Assembly: GCA_947561585.1 (NCBI GenBank)
Contig: CANNZV010000324.1
Span: 248,001-312,000, forward strand
Source of the DNA: Caprella mutica
Taxonomy: Eukaryota; Arthropoda; Malacostraca; Amphipoda; Caprellidae
Direction of reading: 5' to 3'
DNA length: 64,000 nucleotides
Of the stretch, positions 47,089 to 58,727 are shown piece after piece (position 1 is the stretch's first letter; each line of letters starts with the position of its first letter). Made by a program: the position numbers and the translations under genes. Below the pieces are notes generated by a model. That model had not been told where the DNA came from and did no database searches. It saw nothing but the letters and a program-made list of their open reading frames with translations.

Positions 47089-47887
47089 GGGGACCGTAAA
47101 TGAAAAAATCGGAAATTTTTATAGATTTTTGTATTTCAGTAATAGATAGTTAATAGTGTCAAAAATCTTCATGGCACCTGATGATACCCCCACCTTTGAG
47201 TGGCTAATAGTGAGAATCAGGGTCTTACGGGGATTTAGTGCCGAACAGAGCAATAAACTAATTTTTGAGTTTTTTATCCTCATTTTCTGACACTTCTAAA
47301 AAGTGTTAAATTTTTGTACTCAAAAGTATAGAACTATTTTTTGGTTGAAGCTATGGAACTGCTGTTTTATTAATTACATTCTTCAGGAAATTCTCTACAA
47401 GGCTCTGAGAGCCGATTTTTGAATTTTGTATTATTTTTCGAAATATAAATTTTTTTTGAAAATATTTTTTTGGAAAAAATTGATTTTTTTTTAAAAGTAC
47501 TACGAAATTTAGAAATCAGTTTCCAGCATTTTGTAGAGAATCGAATGCAAAAAAACAAAGCCGTAGCTTCAAAATGGTCGGAGTTCTAACTTTTAAAAAA
47601 AGTTCGAAATTCGTTCGAATAACCCATTTTCAATGCATCCAATCGAAAAAGTGTCTTAAACAAAAATGTCTTTTGAATACAAAAATTTTGCACTTTTTAA
47701 AAGTGTCAGAAAATGAGGATAAGAAACTCTATAATTAGTGTATTGCTCTGTGTGGCACTAAATTCCCGTGAGACCCTGATGATGATCACTATTCAATTCT
47801 AAATTAAATTTTATATGTACGTACAAAGTTTCATAAACTTAACTTCATCAATAAATTTTTTTCCGAAATCCATGTACGGTCCGTCCC
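47089..47887. mobile_element. Outer TTAA element, X2 side
   Basis: Flanked by TTAA at 47085-47088 and 47888-47891. Right end reads TACGGTCCGTCCC, a four-base internal duplication relative to the X1 and X3 copies. Confidence 0.75.
47216..47780. mobile_element. Inner fold-back element, X2 side
   Basis: ATCAGGGTCT and AGACCCTGAT termini, about 100-bp inverted repeats, nested at the same position as in the X1-side copy, so it moved in before the units were duplicated. Confidence 0.88.
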
Positions 47888-48250
47888 TTAAAAGCCACTT
47901 TCCTCTCTCATTACTTTTACTAGTTCCTAGTACTTCACGTCCTAGTCACGTTAGCAATATCACCTTTGGTTCTGTAGCAGACTTTAAACACTTGATTAAC
48001 AGGTGAACAAGTAGTTCATCATCCATTCTAATTATTGTGCTTAGCTCAAGATCCAGTGATTAGAAGAAAATTAGTCTCTGTCATTCAATATTTTCTGATA
48101 ATATTTTACATGCCGTGCGTACGTAACATTGTTCTTATTTTAGTGACAAAGCCATTGATTTTTCTTTCCAGATTGAGTACGAAGTTCAATTTTTCTAAGC
48201 TCGACTGGTGAGATATATTTGTCTCTAGCACAACTAATAACATCTATAAA
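47888..48250 (+). other. X2 upstream region
   Basis: Near-identical to 39220-39582, including CTTTCCAG about 80 bp before the ATG. The base before the ATG is A (ATCTATAAAATG). Confidence 0.5.
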
Positions 48251-49207
48251 ATGGAAGAGGTAGACATCAAACCTAATGTATTGAATCTAGATGTTCCTAC
48301 TAGTCTGACCGACATGAAATTTAATTTTGATGTTGATGTCAAAATTGAGAGTGATATTGATATCAAGAATGAGGATTTTGATTATGGAAATCATTGCTCT
48401 GGATCAGTTCTGTCAGATGAGAAAATTGAGATGTCCGACATCGATGATTGTATTGATGGAATTAGTTCACCTGCTACTTCAAACGTAACAGGTGATAGTG
48501 ATAAGAAAATACAATTAATTAATGGTTCAGAATTTAATAATGGTGAAGAGTCAGACAAGTGTGGTGAATTATTCAGTCAGAAGGATCGTGTAGCTGCACA
48601 TCTCACAGTTAGTCATACTGGTGAAACATCTTCTGAGTGTGATGGATATAAATGTCCTTTCTGTGATAAAAAATTTATTCTGAAAAAAGATTTGCAATCT
48701 CATCAAAAAGTGCACACTCAAGAAAAAACTTTAAAAGTTCCTATTCACAATAAAACTTTCTCTGAAAATAGTGATCTAGCTTCTCATCGAACTGTTCCTT
48801 GTAATGTTTGCGGTGAAGTGTTTCCTCAAAGTGATCTTAAAAAACATCAAAAAGTTCATAAAAATGAGAAGTCATTCAGATGTGAAGTGTGTAATAAAAC
48901 TTTCTCTAAAAAATCTACTTTGAAAAGTCATATAAGGATACACACTGGAGAAAAGCCATTCAGTTGTAAAGTTTGTGCCAAATCATTCTCTGAAAGTACA
49001 AACTTGAAATGTCATAAAAGGGTCCACACTGGTGAAAAGCCTTTCAGTTGTGAACAGTGTGGTAAAGCATTTTCTCAAAAAAGTACCATTATTTCACATA
49101 TGAGAGTCCACACTGGCGTAAAACCTTATAGTTGTACAGTGTGTAGTAAATCATTTACTTTCAAGATATCATTGACTAATCATCTAAGACTCCATACCGA
49201 TGATTGA
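48251..49207 (+). CDS. C2H2 zinc-finger protein X2, 6 fingers
   Basis: 318 codons. The N-terminal 110 residues equal X1, including both SUMO-like motifs; one Tyr is missing (DRVAAH for DRVYAAH). Fingers: CPFC, CNVC, CEVC, CKVC, a hybrid, and CTVC. The hybrid finger (from C267) reads CEQCGKAFSQ, as in X1 fingers 7 or 10, then KSTIISHMRVHTGVK, as in X1 finger 12. X1 has exactly 196 more finger-region residues, seven modules of 28, so X2 is an in-frame contraction (or X1 an expansion) by unequal exchange between modules. The frame is intact and ends in the same TDD. Expected nuclear DNA-binding protein with a shorter site. Confidence 0.93.
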   Translation: MEEVDIKPNVLNLDVPTSLTDMKFNFDVDVKIESDIDIKNEDFDYGNHCSGSVLSDEKIEMSDIDDCIDGISSPATSNVTGDSDKKIQLINGSEFNNGEESDKCGELFSQKDRVAAHLTVSHTGETSSECDGYKCPFCDKKFILKKDLQSHQKVHTQEKTLKVPIHNKTFSENSDLASHRTVPCNVCGEVFPQSDLKKHQKVHKNEKSFRCEVCNKTFSKKSTLKSHIRIHTGEKPFSCKVCAKSFSESTNLKCHKRVHTGEKPFSCEQCGKAFSQKSTIISHMRVHTGVKPYSCTVCSKSFTFKISLTNHLRLHTDD

Positions 49208-50764
49208 TTCTACGATCTTGAAATCTAAATTGAATGCAGGATTTTAGTGTCATCAACAAATAGCTTCAGATTGGAGAAATTAACATTTTATTTTTGACTC
49301 TAATCTTACGTAATTTTAAATGGAGTCAATGTGTTAGAATTGTTTCTCTCTATCGTTAGATCAGATGTAATTTATTTTAATGACTGAATATTGAATAAAA
49401 ATATAATTCTACATCTTCAACTTATAAACCTTCTAATATGTGATAGTTTATCATCAAGTTCCCAGAGGCTCTATCCTGAAGCTGTCTGTGGTGAATGGGA
49501 AAGAATGGCATGGCGTCCCTTAAACCTCGATCTATTGTTAATTGGGTTATTTATTATTTCATATATCCAATGTTTAGAATTTTCTTTACCATTACTTGAA
49601 GTCTTAGATCATAGCGCTTGGGGTATTATCTTGTACTACAAGGTAATGAATTTTTGTTTTTGGAATCACATTTTCATTTACTATCTTATCTTCATTTTCC
49701 TCTTCCAACCGTGAGTGCCGTCGATACTTGTTTTCCTGTTTGTTTGGATTCCTTGAGGAGTGACTGCTTTCACGGAGTAGCTTTTCTGCTACCATAATAT
49801 TGGTCACCGACAGTTATGGATTAATTTGTCCTTCCACTTTATATTTAAATACTTCTTCGTGTTCCTTGTATTTAACTTAATTTTGACCTCATTGATATGG
49901 CATTTAGTTCAGAAGCAGACATTAAGCGTCCAAATTTATAAATTTTCCGTCACTTGCTAGTGGCTAGAGACTCTCGGGTACTTTAACTAATCCCACAAAT
50001 TCTGAAAGTTAAAATGTTATAACTTAATGGTATGATATTATGATTATTTTAAGTTACTGTCCAGCTATTGGTTGTTTTGGATATTGGTTGTTGGTTCTAC
50101 CGTACGTATGTTTTATATTATACGAATGAATTCTTTTATTAACAAAGATTTCTATTACATTTTATGTACCTACTCAAATCTAATTAAATAGACAGCTTTA
50201 ATATGATCAGAGGTTATTTAATGATAATATGGATTTCCCGTTGAGTATGAATCTTTTCAATCAAAGCTTTATTATTTTATATTTAAGTCCATTTCCTCAT
50301 TTTTTTTTCATATTATCTCTGAATCATCAAAAAATTTATGAAAAGAATTCAAACTAAATTTAATCTTCTCAAAGTATTTTCTTTTCAAATAAATACTTCA
50401 AACAAACTTATTAACAGTCTCTTTCTTTTCCGACTGCTTTTTTCAGTACCTTGTATTTAACTTCCTAGTTACGTTAGCGATATCACCTTTGGTTCCGAGC
50501 AGACGTTGAACCCTTGCTTCTTATTTAACTCGTGAGCAAGTGGTTAATCATCCCTACCAATTGAGGTTGGGCCAAATTCCATGTGATTAATAGAAAAGTA
50601 GTCTTTGTTTTTCAATATTTTCAGATAAAACCTTCCACGCTTATAGATCATATATATGTTTCTAATTTTAGCGTTGAAGCTATTGCTCATTATTTTCCAG
50701 ATATTTTTCTCAGCTCTACTGGTGAGAGATATTTGTTGCTGGCTCATCTAATTTCATCTACAGG
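49208..50764 (+). other. X2 3' flank and Y3 upstream spacer
   Basis: Near-identical to the X1 flank with a few small private changes (for example TACAAGGTAATGAATT near 49636 and an inserted ATTTACTATCTTATC near 49676). Module copy at about 50010-50160. No gene. Confidence 0.6.
49394..49399 (+). promoter_or_regulatory. Poly(A) signal of X2
   Basis: AATAAA 187 bp after the stop, the same spacing as after X1. Confidence 0.65.
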
Positions 50765-51249
50765 ACGGGAGAGGAAGACATCAAACCTGATGTTTTTAAA
50801 CTAGAGGCTTGTACTACTGTACTAGTCTGAACAATATGAAATTCAATTCTGATAGTTATATCAAAATTGTCAGTGATATATTTATCTAAAATGAGGATTT
50901 TGAATATGACTATTCATTCTCAGAGGAGAAAATTGAGTTATCCAACAACAATGATTGTAAGGATGGAATTATTTCACCTGTAACTCCAAATATTTCTGGC
51001 CATAGTGACAAAGGCGTTCACACCTTGGAAAAGCCTTTTCGTTGTTTAGTGTGTAACAAATCATTCTTCGGAAAGTCTGACTTGAAAATTCACATAAGGC
51101 TTCACACTGGAGAAAAGCCATTCTTTTGTGAAGTGTGTAACAAATCTTTCTCTCGAAAATCTGACTCACTTTAGAGGCCATAAAAGGGAACATACTGAAG
51201 AAAAAACCTTTCATTTGTGAAGTGTGTGGTAAATATTTCTTACCGTGAC
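50765..51249 (+). pseudogene. Zinc-finger relic Y3
   Basis: Same ACG and stops as Y1 (TGA near 50827; TTTATCTAAAATG), finger text [21 protein letters not shown] and [13 protein letters not shown]. Ends at CCGTGAC and a much shortened array. Confidence 0.85.
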
Positions 51250-51292
51250 CGGACAATTGCCACCCGCGGACAATTGCCACCCGCAGACAATT
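51250..51292. repeat. 17-bp minisatellite contracted to about 2 copies
   Basis: GGACAATTGCCACCCGC twice, then GACAATTTAAAATTT as at the ends of Y1 and Y2. Both junctions are kept, so the array shrank in place. Confidence 0.95.
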
Positions 51293-54200
51293 TAAAATTT
51301 AAACGCTATTCTATCTGTAAATTCTTTTAAGTAGTTAAAATTTTATCAATTCAAGGTATAGATATTTCGAAGATTGTAAGATACTGTAAATATCCTAATT
51401 GCCAAGTAAATCATTATCGAATTTCCATGAATCTCGATCCACCTATTTCATGTTTTTCTATCGGTATCCAAGATGCTGTATACCTTGATACCTTATGATG
51501 ATTTTAATTTTTTTCATATAAATTCCAAAATTTAATGATAAAGTATTCTTTAATGCCTATTTATTAGCAATTATATATTTCTTACCATATCTTCAAAGTT
51601 TCGAACTCCTAATTCTATCATATGAAATAATTTTATTATATTGCAGTTGTGGCAAGACAGATTTCTTGTAAAAAATTATATTTTTCTCCTTCAGAACTTG
51701 AGACTGAGACAGAAAATATCAGGGTTCACCAAAAGATAAGATATAGCAATGAAATGTTAGAAATTTATAATGAAAAAGCACCGATTATATTATCAAAATA
51801 ACGACTCTGACTCTTTTTAAATGGGAATAATTCAGAGACATGAAGCTTTGGCCTCCTTGATTAAAGCAATACAAAATTTGCTTGAATGGGACCTTTGACA
51901 CAGGTTACTCAGAATATTTTGATTTTGTTTAACCCCCACTTTCCGAGCACAGGGAGTGTCCAAGAACTGCAACAATATTCTGATCTTCATGTTGTTGCTA
52001 TTGTAGGGTAAGTTCAGAGTTATCGAACAGTTTCGCATTACGATCATATTTAGAAAAAAAAATTATAATTATTTTGTGTTTTTTTTTGTATTCTCGATAC
52101 CAGCACGTAACAATGATACAAATTAAAATATGTGTTCAGCTATAATTATTACTCTGAGTTTGTACTTATTTGAATGCAAAAAGTACATATTTAGAAAAAA
52201 AAATTGGATAAAATCTAACTTCTGATTGTAGGGATTCAAGAAAATGGACAATAGGAAGTGAATAGGAATGAGTGAATATTCCTGGAGCTAAATAGTACCG
52301 GAGTGAATATTCACTAAATGGATATTGAAAACAGTTTTGAATATCCAAAAGAAGGTATTCCAAGAAGCAAACATTCCAGTAACAAACATGCAGGGTATGC
52401 TCGATACGTAAAATATAATTGAAAATGAAACCAGTATTTAGATAACTAATTTGGTTCAAAATATCTTCAATAAATTATATGAAATAAAAAGATTCCATAA
52501 CAACGACAATTAGCTACAAAAGAAATGTAAAAAATTTCTCCAAGTACATTCTTTTTCAAATTCAAACAGATAATTCTGCAACTTTTGTTAAACAAAATAA
52601 AAAATATATTTTGATTAAAGAATGTCTTTTCTTATGAAGAAATTTCTGGTCACACTTTGATAAAAAAAACTTCCCCATTGGTTTATAAACAAATTCAGAC
52701 ATACTTAACATTCATTGTGATGCCATTTCTTTTAAAGTTGTTCAAAATATTGACAATATTGCTGTGTTAGTTGAAGTATTTTTTAAATTTAAATATATTG
52801 TTGAATAGTAGGTATATTGCTTTTTCTTCTGTCTGTATACCTACAATGCTATACTCGGTTACAATATATTTGAATAAGATATAGAAAAATAAATATTACG
52901 CTATTTTTATTGCATATAATGCTGCTCAGTAAACCGGACAAATGAACCTTTTTTTCGGACATAGGACAATAATTTATTCCTAGAAGTTAAAATGTTTTCA
53001 ATTTTATGGTATAGAAATTTGGATGATATTAAGATACTGTAAAAATCCTAATTGGTAAATAAATTAATTTTGAATTTCCAAAAAAATCGATCCAACTACT
53101 TGATGTTTTAAGTTAGTTCTACTGTGCATAGGTTCTATTGGAAACTTATTTTCTATTCAACTGATTTCTTTTGACTACAATAAATATTATTTTTTTTGGA
53201 TGCAGTGTGCACAGTCTAAATATTTTCTAAAAATATCATAAAGTCTCACCACCAGGTGGCGTTTTAACTCCTCTCAGAGTGTCTTTGTATGCTTCTGTTC
53301 TCAGACATTTGTTGACAGGTTTGGAATGCAGGTGAAATATTTAGTTTCCATTGGGCTGTTAACTAGGTAGGGTGTGTTAATTGTATAGAACTATAGCAGG
53401 TTGAGTATCTGGTTCTGGAAGAATGAAAGCTGACCAGGTTGTTCCTTTTGTGTCCTTATCTTTAATATTAAACCTAGTTAATTTGTGATTTAGGTCCGTC
53501 TCTCAATTTTGATACTTAAAATTGGAACAACACAATTTATGTATATAGGTTTTTCAGTAATACCATATGTTGTGGAATCTCTTCACTTACCAGAGCTGGC
53601 ACAATTAATTTTTCGGTAGGTTAGGTTAAATTTGGTGCTTTTGAATGTTAAAATTGCAGTTCTTTTCAGATATGACATCAAATATTTGTGGGAATATTTG
53701 AAGCCTACCCAACCTCCTTCCAGGTCATTACACAATCATGAAGTGTTAAGTACGACAAATTAGCGGATACAAGGAACTGCATTAACGATTTCAAGTCGCT
53801 TAAAGACAATGTCAAAAACATGTATAAGACTGAAAAATCGCAATGTACGTTAAATTAGTTCCAACCTAATGTTATTTCTACCGGAAACTAAATTGCGCTA
53901 TATCTCGAAACTAATCTTTGCACAGATAGCGGTATTCCTGAATAAATTCTTAAATTGTGTCCTCATACCTATTTCAAGTAACTGCCTCGCCAATATATAC
54001 ATCAAACAAATATAAAAAGTGAGCAAGTAGATATACTTCAATCGAGCCCCAAGGAGCTTTATATTCTAATGGAAGAGAAGGGGAGTGGTATCCCTTGTCT
54101 CTGAATAATTTGTTGTTATTAGGATTTCTTATTATTACCATCCATGTTTATCCTTTTTAACGCTACTTTCAGTTCTAGAAAATATCGCTGGGTTTACTCT

Positions 54201-54821
54201 TCTTTAACTATGAGTTTTTGGGGTTTTGTTTTAGGAAGGCTCGTATGTTTAATTTACTATCAACTTTTCATTTTAATAATTTCTACATTGGGCAACTCTC
54301 TCGTTTGACTGCTTCTTTCAGTCCCTTGTATTTAAATTAGTATTCACGTCACTAATCACCTGCTTGGGGATTAGTGACCCTCGTGGATCTAAACTAATAC
54401 CACAGACGTAGATGCAAATATTTTCTAAAGATTTAGAAGCAAAATTTTCTAACTTTTTTTCGAGTAGTTGAAATGTTATTAATTAATGATTTAGAAATAT
54501 TGTTGATTGTGAGATACTTTAAAAATCAAAATTCACAAATTGGTAATTATCGAATTTACATCTCGGTCCAACTATTTGTTGTTTTTAGTTGGTTCTAATG
54601 CATTTAAGTTATGTATTATGAATTCTTTTGACTAAGATTTATATTACATTCTCTATACCTACTGAAATCTAGATAGATTCCCAGCTTTACTATTTTATAT
54701 TTAAGTCAAAATACATGATTTTTTCATATCATCTGAACATCAACAAGTCATGAGAAGAATGTAAACTTAATTCATCTATTTCAAAAAACCGCTTCGCAAA
54801 TAAATATTTCAATCAAACTTA
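51293..54821 (+). repeat. Flank unit T4
   Basis: Block order as T1. One 51-bp unit (about 52707), CCACCAGGTGGCG at 53249, modules at about 51330, 52980 and 54470. The region 52050-52110 is locally rearranged (TTTTGTGTTTTTTTTTGTAT). From about 53650 onward almost identical to T1. Confidence 0.85.
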
Positions 54822-54825
54822 TTAA

Positions 54826-54951
54826 GGGGACCGTAAATGAAAAAATCGGAAATTTTTATAGATTTTTGTATTCCAGTAATAGATAGTTAATAGTGTCAAA
54901 AATCTTCATGGCGCCTGATGATACCCCCATCTTTGAGTGGCTAATAGTGAG
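54826..54951 (+). mobile_element. Left part of the outer TTAA element, truncated
   Basis: As at 30833-30958, ending after ATAGTGAG. Confidence 0.75.
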
Positions 54952-55039
54952 CCCATCTCTTTATATTTATAGCATATAGTAATTTTATTAATAAAAAAAT
55001 AATGAAAATTAATTAAAATGAATTATGCTATTTACATCG

Positions 55040-55180
55040 ACCGGGGGATTTTGCATCGGGGGTTTTTTGCTTGGGGGGTTCTTGTCCGGGGGGTATTTGT
55101 CCGGGGGGTTTATTGTACGGGGTTTTTTTGTCCGGGGGGTATATTGCACGGGGGTTTTTTGCACGGGGGGTTATTGTCCT
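55040..55180 (+). repeat. G-rich array upstream of W2
   Basis: Copy of 31047-31187 with one visible change (GCACGGGGGT for GCACAGGGGT); GTCAC follows at 55181-55185. Confidence 0.9.
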
Positions 55181-55187
55181 GTCACCG

Positions 55188-56156
55188 GCTGTTAACTAGG
55201 TAGGGTGTGCTATTTGTTTAGAGCTATAGCCTGTTAAACAGCTGTTTCTAGCCGAATGAATCCTGACAAGGTTCGTCTTTTAGCCACCCTCTCTTTATTA
55301 TTAAATTCACGTGTGTTTCACAGTACTAAATTACCAAGGTATAGCAGTTTGATTAAGAGGTCGGAGTACTTATAGGTGGGCCCGTTATTGTCATTTGTGG
55401 TGTATGGAACAGTTTCGTCATGTTGTCATTTTGTTACTAATATTAAATTGGTAGCTATTAAATTATTATTATCATTTATACAATCAGATCAAAGAGATGT
55501 TTTTAAAACATTTTATAACTTTTTCTTGTTATTTACTAATTAATGTTAAATCAAGATTTTGATTTTATGATCAGTATTTTGAAGTGAAAACTGTTCAATA
55601 TTCAATGATATCATTTTTGATTTATGAAAAAAAATAAAACCTATAGAGTGCCTATCTTAAAGCTATTCACCGTTTCACAAGGTAGTGCTAGGGATATGTT
55701 ATTCAACTAAGTGTTCTTAGATTCTTCCGTAGGTAGACTCGTAGGTTTCATTTACAATCACCTCTTCATTTTCCCCTTAGATTTTTGAGTTAGGTAGACT
55801 CGTAAGCTTCGATTACTAATACCTCTTCAATTTCTTCTTCCATCCGTGAGTGCAACCACCGGTGATGTGTCCCTTTTCATCACATTCCATAACAAGTGAC
55901 TGCACTCACAGAGTAGTTGTTATTTTTATTCATTATCATTGTCACAGACGGTGGTAGGTGACTTAATTCTTGAGCAAATTTCTTTTCCAGTTTCTTGTAC
56001 CTAATTTGCTTTTACGTCAAGCGGTAAGGGGTTTTGGTCCAAAACAGACGTCAAACACACGCTTTATTAAACAATCCAGTTAATAATTTAGAAAGTAATA
56101 GTAATCACATCTACTAACTGATGTTAAACCATGTTCCAAATGATTGAAAGACACTT
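55188..56156 (+). other. W2 upstream region
   Basis: Near-identical to 31195-32163, with the same empty TTAA site (55657-55660). Confidence 0.55.
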
Positions 56157-56597
56157 AACCCTAATGAGTTTGACTGTCAGAATAAACGGGAAGGTATGAC
56201 TATGTTTTAAAAAACACACGTCTTATTCATAAAGCTATGGTACTGTATTTTAAAAAAAGTTGTTAGTATATATGCTAAACTTATGTGTACCAAATCTCCA
56301 GAAAAATATCGAATATATAAGGAGAAATAAATACGTAGGTATGTAAGACATTGGCAACTGAGAGAGCAGAGCTGTGATTGGGTGGAGTGTAACCCAATCA
56401 CAGCTCGCGCATGTATCTGTACTTGATGAAAATGTGGACAAATTCGTGCGTAGTGGTTAACCAAACTGTATTTCTTTGTTGCCACAGGTCACCAAGGTAC
56501 AATTAATTCCATAATTTACATGATTTAGGCTGATTTTTGCCGATGCGTAAAAATTTTTAAACTTAAATACAAAATTATATTTGTTGTTGTATAGGAA
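56157..56597 (+). repeat. Interspersed repeat, W2 copy
   Basis: Near-identical to 32164-32604; duplicated together with the gene rather than inserted anew. Confidence 0.8.
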
Positions 56598-56866
56598 CAA
56601 AGTCAAGAGAGACCAGTAAAATAAAAGGAATATCATAAAAGATATATAATAATTTTAAGAAGATGTGCCCAGAAAACACTAGTCAAACTCATTAGAGTTG
56701 ACTTTCTCACTTAATATCTTTAGATAAGATCTTACACGTTTACAGAGCATTTCTAATTTTACTGAAAGTCCTTCTCTTTTATTTTCTAGACAGAGTGTAA
56801 AGTTGATATTTTTCCAAGCACTTTTAGTGTGAGATATTTTTTGCTGGTTTATCTAATTACATCTAT

Positions 56867-57922
56867 ATGATGAAAGGAGATGACATCAAACCCGATATTT
56901 CAAAACTAGATGCTAATACTAGTTTGACAAATGTGAAGTTCAATTCTGACGTTGATATAATTATTGAGAGTGATATTGATATCAAGAATGAGGATTTTGA
57001 ATACGGTAATCAATTTTCTGGATCAGCTCTATCAGATGAGAAAATTGAGTTGTCCAACATCGATGATTGTAAGGATGAAGTAAATTCATCTGTAGCTCCA
57101 AAGAATTTTGGCGAAAGTGACCAGAAAATCTACTTATCCAATGTTGCTGAATTTCATAATGGTATAGAGACACACAAGCGTGATAAAAAATTTCGTCAAA
57201 AGGATCAGGAGCAAAAGAAAAGTGATTTTAAATCTCATCAAAAAGTGCACACTCTACGAAATACATTTGAAATTCCTATTAGCAAAGAAAACAAAGACGC
57301 CTTAAAAACTCATAAAAGGGTTCAGTCTGGAGACATGCGATTTAGTTGCGATGATTGCGGCAAGGCATATTCCAGAAAATATAATTTGGAAACTCACACA
57401 AGAAAACACACTGGTGTAAAGCCATTCAACTGTGATATGTGTTGCAGAGCATTCTCTCGAAAGAATCACCTAAAAGACCATATAAAGGTTCACACTGGTG
57501 AAAAGCCATTCAGCTGTGAAGTGTGTAACAAATCATTCTCCCGAAAACCTTACTTGAAACTTCATGAAATGGTTCACACTGAGGAAAAGCTATTCAGTTG
57601 TGAAGAGTGTGGCAAATCATTCTACCGAACATCTGACTTGAAAAGACATAAAAAGGTTCACACTGGGGAAAAGCTATTCAGTTGTGAAGAGTGTGACAAA
57701 TCATTCTACCGAAGATCTGACTTGAAAAGACATAAAAAGGTTCACACTGGGGAAAAGCTATTCAGTTGTGAAGAGTGTGGCAAATCATTTTCTCAAAGAA
57801 ACACACTTATTTCACATCTGAGAGTCCATACAGGTGAAAGACCTATTAATTGTACAGTGTGTAGTAAATCATTTACTTACAAAAGTTCATTGACTAATCA
57901 TCTAAGACTTCATTCTATATGA
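56867..57922 (+). CDS. C2H2 zinc-finger protein W2, 7 fingers
   Basis: 351 codons, one residue different from W1: F168 in the first finger's hydrophobic core (CGKAFSRKY) is Y here, a conservative change many fingers tolerate. All zinc ligands of the seven fingers are intact, as is the acidic N-terminus with [13 protein letters not shown]. Domain layout as for W1. Flanks are also near-identical, so this is a recent copy, a gene-converted copy, or an assembly duplicate. Expected nuclear DNA-binding protein with the same specificity as W1. Confidence 0.9.
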   Translation: MMKGDDIKPDISKLDANTSLTNVKFNSDVDIIIESDIDIKNEDFEYGNQFSGSALSDEKIELSNIDDCKDEVNSSVAPKNFGESDQKIYLSNVAEFHNGIETHKRDKKFRQKDQEQKKSDFKSHQKVHTLRNTFEIPISKENKDALKTHKRVQSGDMRFSCDDCGKAYSRKYNLETHTRKHTGVKPFNCDMCCRAFSRKNHLKDHIKVHTGEKPFSCEVCNKSFSRKPYLKLHEMVHTEEKLFSCEECGKSFYRTSDLKRHKKVHTGEKLFSCEECDKSFYRRSDLKRHKKVHTGEKLFSCEECGKSFSQRNTLISHLRVHTGERPINCTVCSKSFTYKSSLTNHLRLHSI

Positions 57923-58727
57923 TTATTCGAACTGAAAGTCTAAGTCGAATGCAGTATTTTGGCCTAATTTACATATCTTCATATTAAAGTAATTTTACCT
58001 GTTCATCCATTGTCCTGAAAGGATTATTCATTTATTTATTAGTCAAATGTTAGTATTTAGATTATATTTTTTTGATTTTAATATTTATAATCACATGTAG
58101 TCAATGTATTAGGATTATTTCTCTCTTTCTGTAATTCATTTTTAAAATGACTGAATAAAAATTTATTTATGCATCTTTAATTTGTAAACATTCAAATATA
58201 TGATTATAGTCTTAGATCCTCAAGTCCTCTAGGAGCTCTATCCTGAAGCTTTCTGTGGTAAATGAAAGAGAAGGGGTGGCTTCCCTTGGGCTCTGAACTG
58301 TTTAATTTGTTTATATGTTTTTTATTCTCATTTTCATCATGATTATCATTTTGCTAACATTACTTGAAGTTTTAGAGGAGATCGCTCAGATTATGCTCTT
58401 CAACTTCTTAACTAGAAAGGCTTGTAGGCTTATTGAACTATCACATAATCATTTCCTCTTCAATCCGTGAGTGCGGTCACCGATGCTTGTGTCCCTTTTT
58501 GTCACATTCTTTGGTGAATTACAGCATTCACAGAATTTGTTTTATCACTAACTGCGGTCAGTGACTATAATCTTGAAGCCATTTTCTTTCCAATTTTATC
58601 TTCCAGTCCCTTGTATTTATACTTCCTTTTGACATTAGTGATATGACCTTCGATTCCAAAGCTGAAGTTAAACCTATCCTTAAGATGCAGGAATCAGCTG
58701 TTAGGGTTTATATATAAAATTTAATAG
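57923..58727 (+). other. W2 3' flank
   Basis: Near-identical to 33930-34734. No gene. Confidence 0.55.
58154..58159 (+). promoter_or_regulatory. Poly(A) signal of W2
   Basis: AATAAA 232 bp after the stop, as in W1. Confidence 0.6.
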
